From assembly GCA_963834515.1 (NCBI GenBank), contig CAWICB010000005.1, forward strand, positions 453,167-517,166: 64,000 nt of DNA, given 5' to 3'. This DNA comes from RYN-230 sp963834515. Its GTDB lineage: Bacteria; Actinomycetota; Actinomycetes; Streptosporangiales; Streptosporangiaceae. The translations under genes were made by a program, and so were the position numbers. The notes under the pieces are model-generated. The model searched no databases. It saw only the letters and a list, made by a program, of their open reading frames with translations, and had not been told where the DNA came from. Positions 46,819 through 56,320 of this stretch are shown here, piece after piece (the stretch's first letter is position 1; each line of letters starts with the position of its first letter).

Positions 46819-47907
46819 TCATGATGCTTGGTTGTCGTCGATCTGGCGGATGAGCCGGGTGAAGAGTTCCTGGCGGCTGGTCTGGCCGTGGGTGGTTGCG
46901 TGGTCATGCTGGGCGGCCAGGGTGGGCCGGAACTCGATGCTGGTCTGGAAGTAGCTGCAGGTTTCGCAGATGGACTCGAAGGCGCAGTCGAGCTGGGGCG
47001 GGCGGGTGCAGTAGCCGTTGCCGAGAAGCCGGTGGTGCTCGCGGCGCAGCCGGGCCATCTTCGGGCCGGCCGCGTCAGCCGGGAGCTGGGCGGGCTGGCC
47101 GTAGAGCGCCTCGGCTTTCTCGCTGACGGCGAAGTACTCATCGGCGACGGTGCGGCTGGCGATCTTGGCGTAGCGGTGTGCCGGTCCAGGGCCCGGCCGT
47201 TCTCCCTGGGCAGCAGCAGCGGATGATCCGCCGGGACGTGCCGGGCCCGGTAGGCATCGATAAGGGTGACCAGCTGGGGGTGCAGCGGCAGGTAGCGGTC
47301 CTCGCGGAGCTTGCCGGCCCGGGACGTGCAGCCACGGCCCCGCGCCGATCAGGACCACGGCATCAGCCGGGAGGCCGGTGAACTCACCGACCCGCAGTCC
47401 GGTGCGCAGCAGCATCTCCACGGTGACGCGTACCAGCATCCTGCGGTCGCTCTGGGCAGCGCGCAGCAGCTTCGCGGCGGTGGCGTCATCGAGGGCCCTG
47501 GGCAGCGGATGGTCCTGGCGGGGCAGGTCACCGGGGAACATCGGCACCCGGGACGGGGCTTCTTCCCAGCCCCATTCATCGATCCGGACGAAGAACATCC
47601 GCCGCGTGCCGAGCCGGTGCGCGATCGTGGCCGCGGTCACGGCCGGCTTGTTCTGCCCGGGCCGGGCAGCCAGCCAGGGCTTGAACGCCTCAACATGCCG
47701 GCGGGTGATCTGGGCCAGGCCAGTGACCTGGGGTGGGGCCTCGGCCAGGAACGCGGCAAAGCACCGCAATGCCACGTCGGCGTTCACCACGCTGCGCGGC
47801 CGGAGCACGCAGGCGATCTGCTCCAGGTAGCGGCGCATCGGCCCGGTGACTCCCGGGACCTTGACTGCCAGCTGATCCCAGGCCGGCAGCAGCAGCGGCC
47901 CGCTCAC
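46819..47907 (-). pseudogene. Tyrosine recombinase B, catalytic core deleted
   Basis: The N-terminal SAM-like and first catalytic Arg region are present (LLRTGLRVGEFTGLPADAVV). After GPWLHVP the frame changes (GKLREDRYLPLHPQLVTLID and HPLLLPRENGRALDRH in the second frame) and then jumps to RYAKIASRTVADEYFAVSEK, skipping about 50 residues with the HxxR and second His. The C-terminal Cys-rich tail (LGNGYCTRPPQLDCAFESIC, ETCSYF) is intact. It reads as one open frame of 362 residues but cannot catalyse strand exchange. GTG start overlaps the stop of the upstream recombinase. Confidence 0.75.
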
Positions 47908-48932
47908 CGGGCACCGGCAGCAATGCTGCCCGGCAGCAGCTGGGCGTCGATGGCCTCGGCGGCCTTGCGGTACTGGGAGGCCAGCCAGTCATCGCCGAGG
48001 TGCAGGTAGATGCGGGTCGACTCGATCGGGGCATGCCCGGCCTGGGCCTGCACCGCCTCCAGCGACATCCCGGCCTTGCGCAGCTGGGTCAGGCAGGTAT
48101 GCCGCAGCTGGTGGCAGGTCGCCCGGGCCAGCCCGGCCCGGCGACGGGCCCCGTCGAGGATCTCATCCAGCCCGTCAGCCGATAGCGGCTGGCCGCGGCG
48201 CTGGCCTTTGAGTACCACGAACACCCGGTCCGTGCCCGCATCGGCGGGCCGCTCGGCATCGAGGTAGGCGCTGACCTCGGTGAAGAACCGCGCCGAGACC
48301 GGGATCAGCCGCTGGTGACCGCCCTTACCCTCGGCGATGAACACCCGCCGCCCGGCGAAGCGCAGGTCACCCAGCCGCAGTCCCAGGACCTCACAGCGGC
48401 GCAGCCCGCCCAGCACCATGGCCGCGACCATGGCCCGGTCCCAGTGCCTGCGCAAGGCGGCGGTCAGCACGTCAACCTCGGCCGGGCCGAGGATCTGCGG
48501 CAGCGTCCGGGGCACCCGGACCAGCGGGACGCCCTGGCCGGGCCGCTGCCGCTCGCGGCGGGTCGGCAGGCCCCGGGGCACCGGGTTCACGCTCACGTCC
48601 CCGCGGGCCAGCAGGAACCCGTACAGTCCCGACACACTCGACAGCCGCCGCCGCAGCGTCCGCGCCGACACCCCGCCCGCGCCTGCCCCGGCGACCTGCA
48701 GCCGGCCTTCGCCGCCAGCGCGCTGCGCAGTCATGAACGCCAGCACGTCAACCGGGCGGACCTGCCGCGGCGGCTTGGCGACCACGGCGAAGAAGACCTT
48801 CAGGTCATAAGCCACGGCCAGCACCGAGTTCGGCCGGCACCGGCCAGCCAGGAACTCCAGGTACTCATCCAGCAGCCGGACACCCAGCCGCACCACCACA
48901 TCACCGGCCGCGTCCGCGACCGGACCAGCCAC
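47904..48932 (-). CDS. Tyrosine recombinase A (XerD-like)
   Basis: 342 residues, complete: N-terminal core-binding domain, catalytic Arg in LGGLRRCEVLGL, Lys in EGKGGHQRLIP, HxxR in CHQLRHTCLTQL, second His in AGHAPIES and the nucleophile Tyr in TRIYLHLGDD. Translationally coupled (GTGA overlap) to the second recombinase. In related two- or three-recombinase transposons both enzymes are needed, so the partner's loss should cripple the element. Confidence 0.88.
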   Translation of the reverse strand: MAGPVADAAGDVVVRLGVRLLDEYLEFLAGRCRPNSVLAVAYDLKVFFAVVAKPPRQVRPVDVLAFMTAQRAGGEGRLQVAGAGAGGVSARTLRRRLSSVSGLYGFLLARGDVSVNPVPRGLPTRRERQRPGQGVPLVRVPRTLPQILGPAEVDVLTAALRRHWDRAMVAAMVLGGLRRCEVLGLRLGDLRFAGRRVFIAEGKGGHQRLIPVSARFFTEVSAYLDAERPADAGTDRVFVVLKGQRRGQPLSADGLDEILDGARRRAGLARATCHQLRHTCLTQLRKAGMSLEAVQAQAGHAPIESTRIYLHLGDDWLASQYRKAAEAIDAQLLPGSIAAGAR

Positions 48933-49106
48933 ACAGCAGTCACACCCATGCAGGCCCCCATCTCCATAAGGACAGGCCTGTCAGCCTGCCAAGATCCTTA
49001 TGAAGATCACCCGCATATCATGCGGGAGCGAGCATCCGGGCTAGGCGCGATTCCGTCCGTTGGGATCATATAGCTGTCGTAGCTGGCGACCACAAGGATG
49101 ATGCCC

Positions 49107-49409
49107 ATGGCAGAATCAGAGTTTCACCTGGTGGCGGACGTGAGTTCCGACGATCTTCCGGCCATTGAACCGGTCCTGCGCCAAATCGTGAGCCGGGGCA
49201 TCACCAAGACCTCTGACGGCTTTCACATCGACACGACGATGATCGGTCCCAGTGCGCGGGATCTTAACCGGTCACTGCTGTCGGCATTGCGCCGGGCTGA
49301 GCGGCGGACCCGTCTGCGGGCCGAGTGGAGCGGCTGTGGCATCGCCGAACGCTACTTTGACTACGTCTTGAAGGGCACGCGCACCGCAGGGCCCGAAAAC
49401 CCGCCCTGA
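49107..49409 (+). CDS. Small conserved-looking hypothetical protein
   Basis: 100 residues. SEFHLVADVSSDDLPAIEPV then GITKTSDGFHIDTTMIGPSA and RDLNRSLLSALRRAERRTRL. Alpha/beta, no membrane segment, no family recognised. Three ATG codons precede; AAGGA at 49094-49098 best fits the ATG at 49107. It lies just outside the recombinase element. The conserved-looking helix RDLNRSLLSALRRAE suggests a real protein, possibly nucleic-acid binding, but that is a guess. Confidence 0.6.
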   Translation: MAESEFHLVADVSSDDLPAIEPVLRQIVSRGITKTSDGFHIDTTMIGPSARDLNRSLLSALRRAERRTRLRAEWSGCGIAERYFDYVLKGTRTAGPENPP

Positions 49410-49753
49410 CTGGCAAACCAGCGACGGATTGCAGGACGCGAGGTCTGGAGGTCTGGGTCAGGCCGAGTGCTACCGACAGCGGCAAATGAGTGTGCGCGCG
49501 GCAAGGCTTACGACCCAGGGATGTCCAGATCGCATTGTCACCATGGCGGGTTACTCGCTCATTCTCAAAGCGCTCTGTCACCGCCGGGTCAACCAACGAG
49601 CGCACTTAATCGCCCGAACGCTCGGTGATCTGGCTGTCCGAGTGGCGCCCGGAAGGCGATCTGTGTGCGGTCATGCGCACGCCCAGCTGACGATGCTTCG
49701 TCACGCAGGACCACTGAGCTCCTAGAGGAGTAACAAGTTGTTGTTGTGCTGTA
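49410..49753. other. 344-bp gap without a supported gene
   Basis: The open frame at 49429-49725 on the plus strand has no domain and an unusual composition. Nothing else seen. Confidence 0.5.
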
Positions 49754-50317
49754 TCAACCCGCGGCGCCTGACTGGTCTACTTCGCCGATTTTGCCTAGCC
49801 CAAGCTCATCACGAACGGCGTCCATGAACTCAGCGCGCAAGTCGCCAATGCGAAGGAGCAACGAGTCAAGTTCATCTGCCTGCTGTGGATCAGCGTTGCC
49901 GGCCTGGTGACCTCGGATCAGCTTTTCAGCGGCCTGATAAGCCATCCGTAGCTGCCAGCGCAGCCGCCAGGCGAGATCGACGACCTCCCGTCGGGTCGTA
50001 AGTAGTTGTAGTTCCCAGAGTGCTCCGACCAGTCTGACAACCAGGCGGGGGTTCCCTGTCACCTGTGCGGTGCCAGGGTCACTCCGATACCGCTCAAGCA
50101 TTCCGCTCGTCGCATTGCTGGACGTGAGCGCGTGCTCAGAGAACCGTGCTGCCACCGTCCGCAGGGCCGACCGTCGTCGATCTTCCAGATTCTGCTGCCA
50201 AGCCTTCTCCTGTTGCTTGGCTGCGCCATGCTGGGCAAACCAAGCTCCGCCTAGCGCACCGCCCAGCGCACCAACCACACCGAACGCGCCAGCGACCACT
50301 GTGTCAGCAAGTGCCAT
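49754..50317 (-). CDS. Hypothetical protein with N-terminal glycine-rich membrane anchor
   Basis: 187 residues. DTVVAGAFGVVGALGGALGG is a likely single membrane helix, followed by a charged helical region (QQEKAWQQNLEDRRRSALRT) and a long coiled helical C terminus. This layout (short anchor plus cytosolic helical domain) is common in actinomycete hypothetical proteins. GGGGA precedes the ATG. Function unknown. Confidence 0.65.
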   Translation of the reverse strand: MALADTVVAGAFGVVGALGGALGGAWFAQHGAAKQQEKAWQQNLEDRRRSALRTVAARFSEHALTSSNATSGMLERYRSDPGTAQVTGNPRLVVRLVGALWELQLLTTRREVVDLAWRLRWQLRMAYQAAEKLIRGHQAGNADPQQADELDSLLLRIGDLRAEFMDAVRDELGLGKIGEVDQSGAAG

Positions 50318-50844
50318 TACAATCCCCCTCGCAAGAGTTTCTCACCTCGCCGACTGATCCGTCCCGTGCCGTCGGCTGTTACTGCCGGAGTGGGGATGCT
50401 GGACCTCGGACCGGTGCATCAGCCCTGCCCGTTACGGTTGACGTGACTGAACTCCGGGCCCGTTCGTTCTAGGAAGAGCTGAGCTGCGGCAGCGTCCAGT
50501 AGCCGACCGGGGTGGTCTCCTTCTGCCAAGCCCAGGGGGCGGTCTTCGGCCGTGGACAAGCGGATCCTCGGCCAGCTGTCGCTCATCCGCTCCGTTCTAG
50601 TAAGCCACGCCGTGGGCAGCTAGTCTACGAATAGCCCGGTGAGCCGACTGCAGAACTTCCCCCCGAACGGGCCCTGTGCCTAATGTCTGATTGGGCCAGC
50701 CCCAGGTTTCGGGCGCGGCAGCGAAGTTTCCGGCGCTGGTTCGGCTGAGCTGTCGGCAGGGATGTGGTTGGCCTTATCCTGGCGTGCTACCGCTGCCCGT
50801 TCGGTTGATCCGAATTGAACAATTCCGAACGGGCAGCGGCTTGT
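50318..50844. other. 527-bp gap without a supported gene
   Basis: Lower GC than its surroundings in places. No recognisable coding sequence, RNA or repeat found by eye. Confidence 0.5.
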
Positions 50845-52212
50845 TCAGCAGGCTGGAGCTATCCCGAACTCGCCGATCGCCATTGCGCTATCACCGCCGC
50901 TGTCGACATAGGTGATAGAGCTGATTCTGTGGCCGCAGGTCGCGTAGAAGCCGAAGTACCTGGCGCCCGCGTCGCCGTTGACTGTGACGTCTCCGGAGGT
51001 GACGCCATTATTAGCGGTAGCGTTTATGGCGTAGTCTTTGAACTCATCGGGTTCGGCGTAGCCGTAGAATGCCCCGGTGCCAGGCGGCAGGGTGATCGTA
51101 ATCTTAAAGTTCCCGTCCGGAAGCGCAGTGGTATCTTCGTAGACGTCACCGGTGTACCCGTTGCTCCAGGTCGCCCAGCCCTGGCCGGCCACCTCGTGAG
51201 TGAGCGCAGGGCCGAACCTTACCGTCCCGGTCGGCCCAGAGATCTGCGACTCGACTGTGCCGGCCGGTGTGGTATCCGGTGCGAAGGCCGTCATCGTATA
51301 CGGTCCCAGCTTCTTGGGCGGGGCCCCTGTTTTCGGGCTCCCGTCGAAGGTGATGGTCTTGGCCAGGCATCCCGCGAGCGACTCGGACTTGCCCAGCTGC
51401 CACTCGGGGCTCGAAAACTCCTTCTGGAAACCGAATGCGCTCACGAAGGTGCCGAAGTCCGCCTTCGCTGCGGCACTGCCGTTCCAGCAGGCCGTGTGGG
51501 CCGCGGTGGTGCCTGTCACCGTAGCGCTCAGGACCGGTCCGATGTCACCTTCCACGCCGACGGCTCCGGCTATGGTCTCAATGACGGCATGCAGGTCAAG
51601 ATGCACGCTTGCGGTTCCACTGCCGGTGAAGACGACTCCGGTTCCATTAGTGAACGAGAGCGGGCCCTCACTGAACTTGCCTTTGTTGATCGTGAAGCCG
51701 ACATCGATGGATGGCTTCCAGGTGAAGTCTGCGCCGACCGTGCCCCTGGCGTCGAATTTCAGCTTCGGCCCGATCGCTAGGACAAGGCCTGTGTCGCCTA
51801 TGGGAAATGTTGCCAGGGTTAGACTTGCTTCGCATTTCACGTCTCCGCTGAAGTCCAGGTTCAGGTCGAAACGCGGCGTTGCCTTGAGCGTGAATACCAG
51901 ATGCGTCGGGTCTTTCTTTTTCCATTCGGCGCTCGGGTGCACATCTTGCAGGTTGGCACCGACCTGGATCGAATGACTGTGTCCCGGCTTGTCGCACGTG
52001 ACGGTCGGCTCGGGAGCACTGGACGTGCCGGTGGCGGCCGGGGATGCCGCCGCCTCGTGCTTCGCCTTCAAATGCCTCGCGTTTGCGCCCACGGGATGCG
52101 GGGTTGCCGCGGCCGCGGCTGGCGCGGCCCATGCGATCATTGCGATGACCAGTCCGGTGAGTCCCAGTACGGTTCCAAAACGCGCGCGGGAGAGTCTGCG
52201 GCGATGCGTCAT
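50845..52212 (-). CDS. Secreted beta-rich protein of unknown function
   Basis: 455 residues. Clear Sec signal: Arg-rich start MTHRRRLSRARFG, hydrophobic LGLTGLVIAMIAWAAP, then an AAAA cleavage region near residue 35. The mature part is Thr/Gly rich beta-strand sequence with six or more Cys, likely disulfide-bonded outside the cell. The last 120 residues (GNFKITITLPPGTGAFYGYA, ARYFGFYATCGHRISSITYV) look like a separate C-terminal beta domain. AAGGAGC precedes the ATG. GC content is slightly lower than neighbours. Family not recognised. Confidence 0.75.
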   Translation of the reverse strand: MTHRRRLSRARFGTVLGLTGLVIAMIAWAAPAAAAATPHPVGANARHLKAKHEAAASPAATGTSSAPEPTVTCDKPGHSHSIQVGANLQDVHPSAEWKKKDPTHLVFTLKATPRFDLNLDFSGDVKCEASLTLATFPIGDTGLVLAIGPKLKFDARGTVGADFTWKPSIDVGFTINKGKFSEGPLSFTNGTGVVFTGSGTASVHLDLHAVIETIAGAVGVEGDIGPVLSATVTGTTAAHTACWNGSAAAKADFGTFVSAFGFQKEFSSPEWQLGKSESLAGCLAKTITFDGSPKTGAPPKKLGPYTMTAFAPDTTPAGTVESQISGPTGTVRFGPALTHEVAGQGWATWSNGYTGDVYEDTTALPDGNFKITITLPPGTGAFYGYAEPDEFKDYAINATANNGVTSGDVTVNGDAGARYFGFYATCGHRISSITYVDSGGDSAMAIGEFGIAPAC

Positions 52213-52664
52213 TAAAGCTCCTTCAGGAATGCGGCGCGTATCGCAGGTTCAAGGCGTCACAGGCGGACGTCTTGCTTAGTGACGCTCGGGCGCCACCTAA
52301 GGTTTACTGAGGTTTCCCAGTATGGATTAATCCGGCGAACGGCATATAGCGGGCATCAAGGCAGACACACGGATTAATGTCGCGGAAAGACGCGGGGCCT
52401 CTGCCCGGGTGAGGGTAGATTGCTGCTGAATGAGTCCCGGCTTGACTGACCACGCCAAGTCACTCACATGCATGACCGGGTGGACGGCTTGGCGAGTCAG
52501 CAGACGGCCGGATGTAACGCGGCCCTTCGGGTGGGATGGAGGGACGGGCTTGATGGCAACCGCCCCGGCCGCATCTAGCAACGGAACGTTGAGGTGGTCA
52601 TGTCACCGCCGGGCTGGCGTTCCCGCCTGCGCCTGTCCCGGGCATTTGACCGGGCGCTAGGCCG
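52213..52664. other. 450-bp gap without a supported gene
   Basis: Short open frames on both strands (for example the complement of 52327-52581) carry no domain that I recognise. Confidence 0.5.
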
Positions 52665-53501
52665 TCAGCTGCAAGCCTGATCCAGCGGTACGGTGGCGGG
52701 CGACAGCATGTGCATGTAGGTATTCAGCGAGTGGGCGCAGCTCAGGCTCCACTTCGCCTTCCCCAGGGAATTGACCGCGTACCCGGTGGTGACGGGCTGG
52801 TACCTATCCAGGACATCAACGGGAAAGTACGGGACGACGTCAACTTGGTTGTAGATCCGCCAGGACACAGTGCTCAGCCCGCCGTAGCGTGCGGCGAACT
52901 TCGCGTCGCCCACCTGCGGCGAGGCAAACGTCCACGCCTGCGGCTTCAGCGACGTGGTCGCGTTCAGCTCTGTGACCAGCAGTGTCGCCAGCGCACCCCC
53001 GAGGCTGTGACCGGTCACCACCAGCGGCAGCGAGGCTGGATCAAGGCCGGCCGCCAGGCCGCTGGTGGCCGCCTGGGCCACTTCGGCGGCGAAGGCGCCC
53101 GGCGCCGACGTGGCCTCCTGGCCCGGCGCCATCGTGCCGGTGCTCTTGTAGATGTCATAAAAGCCCTGAGCAACGTTCCCGCCGTCTGGAATCTGCGCGA
53201 ACGGCACCAGATCCCAATGGAAGTCATCCCACCATTCCATCGTCGATTCTGTGCCGCGCAGCGCGACCACCGCAGTGGTGGGCTGACCACCCACCGCCAC
53301 GTACCCGTAGAAGACTCGTGACTGCTCCGGACCAAGGAAATCGGTCATCTGGATTGTGCGCACCAGCGTATAGCCGGCGGGCATGTCCGTGATCGTGGCC
53401 GGACTGACCTGACTGGGATCGCTGCTGTACTGAGCCTCCGCGGCCTGAATGAAGGGCCCGTAGGTGACCGCAGTGGCCGGGTCCATAGTATCCGTAGCCA
53501 T
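52665..53501 (-). CDS. Class 3 lipase family protein
   Basis: 278 residues of the lipase_3 family (fungal Rml-type fold). Nucleophile elbow VVTGHSLGGALATLL, catalytic Asp in YNQVDVVPYFPVD, and a C-terminal CAHSLNTYMHML that supplies the His; RGTESTMEWWDDFHWDLVPF is the conserved strand-loop before the elbow. Hydrolyses acylglycerol-like esters. No signal peptide in this frame, so intracellular or exported by another route. ATG at 53501. Intact. Confidence 0.87.
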   Translation of the reverse strand: MATDTMDPATAVTYGPFIQAAEAQYSSDPSQVSPATITDMPAGYTLVRTIQMTDFLGPEQSRVFYGYVAVGGQPTTAVVALRGTESTMEWWDDFHWDLVPFAQIPDGGNVAQGFYDIYKSTGTMAPGQEATSAPGAFAAEVAQAATSGLAAGLDPASLPLVVTGHSLGGALATLLVTELNATTSLKPQAWTFASPQVGDAKFAARYGGLSTVSWRIYNQVDVVPYFPVDVLDRYQPVTTGYAVNSLGKAKWSLSCAHSLNTYMHMLSPATVPLDQACS

Positions 53502-53879
53502 GCCATATCCCTCGTTCGCCAAACTGGCCGATCGCAAAGCGCGTCGCGGGTACGCCCTCGGGCGGTTTCAGCTCCGTGCCGCGTTGTCCGCTCCAGCTTT
53601 CTCCATTCACGCGGCCGGGCGCAAGCATCGCGAGACCCGCTGCCCGGTTCCCGGCATTTTTGCCTCCCATGGACTGCTCTGCCTGGGAGGCCATACAGGC
53701 AGCAGAGCCCGCTGGGCAGCAGCGGGCGGCGGTGTCCGAGCACGGGCGTTACCAGACCGCAAGCATCCGCTAAATCTAACCAAGCCCGCAGCACGCACGC
53801 TGTACTGTGGTCTGCGCACTCACATCGGCAATGGCCGGGCGTCTCCCGGGCCCCTGGGCTTCGGGAGACGCGAACTCGG

Positions 53880-54802
53880 TCAGGTGCCCGAGGCCATGTA
53901 GGCGGCGAGGATGTAGTTGGGGTGGCGGTCGAGGTTCTTGCGCGCCCGGTCGTAGCGCATCGTGGTGCGGGGATCCGCGTGGCGGGCGGCGATCTGGACG
54001 TCTCGCAGGTCTACGCCAGCGTCGAGCATGGTGGTGACGAAGGTGTGCCTGAGCATGTGCGGGTGTGGCCTGGCAATCCGGACCCCCGCTGTCTCGGCGA
54101 GTCGCCGCAGTCGTCGGGTGGCGGCGTGGCGGTCCATCCGGGCGCCGCGGCTGTTGAGCAGGATCGGCCCGTGGGTGCGGGTGCCGATTGCGCGGTCGAT
54201 GGAGCGGCCGACGGCGGGTGGTAGCGGGACGAGGACCACCTTGGTGCCTTTGCCGCACACGCGCAGCACCTGGTGGCCGTGCTCCTCACCCAGATCGGCG
54301 ATGTCCGCGCCGGTGGCCTCGAAGATGCGCAGGCCCAGCAGCCCGAGCATTGCGACAAGCGTGAAGTCGCAAGTGTCTGGTGACTTGCGGGCCGCGGTGA
54401 GAAGTGCCTCGAACTGCAGATGAGTGAACCCGAGAGTTGGTGACTCCGGCGATACCGAAGGCCGGCGGACGTGCTCCGCGGGTGAGTGCTCCAGCAGGCC
54501 GTCGATGACGCAGGTCCGGTAGAACCCTGCCACCACGGAGAAGCGCCGGGAGACAGTGGACGGCTTGAACCGGCGGATCTCCTGCATCCACCGGATGTAC
54601 AGCTCCAGTGCGGCCGGCGGGCGGCCAGCGGGTCCAGGCTGTGTTCGGCGCACCAGGCCAGGTAGCAGCGCAGATCGGATTCGGTGTGCTCGCGGGAGGA
54701 TCCCTTGAACCGGGCCAGATAGGCGGCTACTGCCAGCCGGAGCGGGTCAGTGCATGCGGAGCGATCAGAGGGGGCGGATGCGGGCGCGGGGAAGTTCATC
54801 AT
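53880..54802 (-). pseudogene. Tyrosine recombinase C, one frameshift in the N-terminal domain
   Basis: Starts at MMNFPAPASAPSDRSACTDP and continues AVAAYLARFKGSSREHTESD and LRCYLAWCAEHSLDPLAA; near 54625 the frame changes to AALELYIRWMQEIRRFKPST and runs to the stop. Catalytic residues are complete: Arg in LLGLRIFEATG, HxxR in HMLRHTFVTTML, His in ARHADPRTT and Tyr in MRYDRARK. One inserted or missing base away from a working integrase. Its reading direction is away from the HicBA pair. Confidence 0.8.
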
Positions 54803-54943
54803 GATCTGAGGCTGCGCTCGGCAACTGCTCGCGCATAGAAGCGGAACCTGTGCTGGATGGTGGCACACCGGGCAGGCCGGGTACGGCCCGGGCCTCGCGG
54901 CCAGCCGGTTACGATGAACAGGCCGACGCAAGGAGCCGGGACG

Positions 54944-55153
54944 ATGACGCGGGCCGTGCACATCCCCTACACCGTGGAGCAGGACGAAGACGGTGTGTGG
55001 TGCGCCCACGCTCAGCTGCGTCCCGGTGTGGGCGCTAACGGTGAGGGTGATACCCCCGAGGCTGCCGTGGCTGACCTGCGCGAGGCGCTTGAAGGGCTGA
55101 TCGCCGAGTTTGGCGCACCGCAGGAGCTGACGCTCACGGTTGACGTGGCCTGA
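54944..55153 (+). CDS. hicB: HicB-type antitoxin
   Basis: 69 residues with the HicB fold: IPYTVEQDEDGVWCAHAQLR, then GEGDTPEAAVADLREALEGL. No extra HTH or RHH domain, so DNA binding would need the toxin or another partner. AAGGAGCC precedes the ATG. Its stop shares bases with the hicA start (TGATG), and the antitoxin-first order is one of the two known arrangements. Confidence 0.82.
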   Translation: MTRAVHIPYTVEQDEDGVWCAHAQLRPGVGANGEGDTPEAAVADLREALEGLIAEFGAPQELTLTVDVA

Positions 55154-55377
55154 TGCCATCCGTCCCATCTCTGCCCGGGGACCGGATCATCCGGGCATTA
55201 GAGAGAACCGGTTTCAAGGTGGCCCGCGTCAGAGGCAGCCACCACGTGATGCGGCACCCTGATGGACGCGGCACCACGGTCCCGGTGCACCCAGGCCGCG
55301 ATGTGGCCAAAGGAACACTCCGCGGGATCCTCTCCGACGTCGGCATGAGCGTCGAAGAACTGCAACGGCTTATGTGA
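55153..55377 (+). CDS. hicA: HicA-type mRNA interferase toxin
   Basis: 74 residues, double-stranded-RNA-binding-like HicA fold: GDRIIRALERTGFKVARVRG with the catalytic His motif GSHHVMRHPDG, then TVPVHPGRDVAKGTLRGIL and a C-terminal helix. Cleaves translated mRNA until bound by HicB. Intact, so the module could be active. Confidence 0.88.
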   Translation: MPSVPSLPGDRIIRALERTGFKVARVRGSHHVMRHPDGRGTTVPVHPGRDVAKGTLRGILSDVGMSVEELQRLM

Positions 55378-55447
55378 GCAAGAACGCGCCGACCCGCCTG
55401 GCCTTGCGCTCACGGAGCGGCATGAGCGTGCGTTCGTAGGCGTCGGG

Positions 55448-56215
55448 TCAGGGTGGCTTGCGGGTTTTCCAGACCTCTTCACAGGGCCATTGCCGGGCCC
55501 AGTCCAGGGTGACGTCCGGGTGCCTGGTGGTTGAGCCGGGCGGGGGCTGGATCTCGATGAGGTCGGCGATTTCGAGCCCGCAGTGGCGCAGCAGCCGGAT
55601 CATGTCGCCGTGGCCGAGGTGGAACTCGACCGCGTCGCTGCCCTGCCATTGGAAGCGGTGCATGCCGAAGTAGGGGCGCTGCAGGGTTTCGGTGGCGGGC
55701 AGGCCGTCTTGCTCGGGCCAGGTCAGGACGGCCTGGACCGCGCTGGCCAGGAACACCAGTTCCCCGCCGGGGCGCAGGACCCGGGCCGCTTCAGGGATCC
55801 AGGCATACGGGTCGCACCAGTTGCTGGCACCATATTCGGAGATCACCAGGTCGAAGGCGGCGCCGGTGAACGGGGCCTGCTCGGCGCTGGCCTGAATCAG
55901 CGGGAAATGCAGCCCGAACCGCTCTTGCAGCGCCGCGGCGGTGGCCAGCTGAGCGGCGGAATTGTCCACGCCGACCGGCCGGGCGCCGCGGCGCGCCAGC
56001 CACGCGGAGACATATCCGGTGCCACATCCCAGCTCCAGGGCGTCGGCGCCGTCCAGGTGCGGCGGCAAGACGCCCAGCTGGGCCTCGGGGACCTTCCAGA
56101 TTCCCCAGGCCGGTTCGCTGGCTGCCCAGTTGTCCAGCCCCGGGCCGGCGTAGTCCGCCGCCCGCCGGTCCCAGGCCGCCCGGTTACGGAACACATGATC
56201 AGCAGTCCCCGCCAC
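55448..56215 (-). CDS. Class I SAM-dependent methyltransferase
   Basis: 255 residues. Motif I ALELGCGTGYVSAWLARRGA, acidic motif GVDNS, motif II PFTGAAFDLVISEYG, motif III ARVLRPGGELVFLA. The region after AWDRRAADYAGPGLDNWA binds the substrate; similar proteins methylate small molecules. GTG at 56215 is chosen because the family's VFRNRAAWD motif starts soon after; the frame is open further upstream. Convergent with hicA. Intact. Confidence 0.85.
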   Translation of the reverse strand: MAGTADHVFRNRAAWDRRAADYAGPGLDNWAASEPAWGIWKVPEAQLGVLPPHLDGADALELGCGTGYVSAWLARRGARPVGVDNSAAQLATAAALQERFGLHFPLIQASAEQAPFTGAAFDLVISEYGASNWCDPYAWIPEAARVLRPGGELVFLASAVQAVLTWPEQDGLPATETLQRPYFGMHRFQWQGSDAVEFHLGHGDMIRLLRHCGLEIADLIEIQPPPGSTTRHPDVTLDWARQWPCEEVWKTRKPP

Positions 56216-56320
56216 ACTAGCCAGCGTCCGCGCCCCCGGCCAGCGCGTCAACCACCCCGGCGCCACGCCGCGACAACACGCTCGGCGGCAGAAGAGTAAG
56301 TTCCTGGCGCTCAGCGGTCG

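Larger units (their letters stand above)
46793..49017. mobile_element. Two-recombinase element bounded by 13-bp inverted repeats
   Basis: TATGCGGGTGATC at 46793-46805 and its reverse complement at 49005-49017 enclose only two tyrosine recombinase genes on the minus strand, in the style of Tn554/tyrosine-transposase units. Just inside the right end, CATAAGGA and TCCTTATG form another dyad (about 48964-49002), and CCCGCAT/ATGCGGG overlaps the right repeat. The ends are inferred from the repeats; no target duplication is expected for this class. Confidence 0.55.

Noticed and set aside
52327..52581. 84-codon minus-strand frame between the secreted protein and lipase
   Set aside because: Possible eroded gene, but no family could be recognised and the start is weak.
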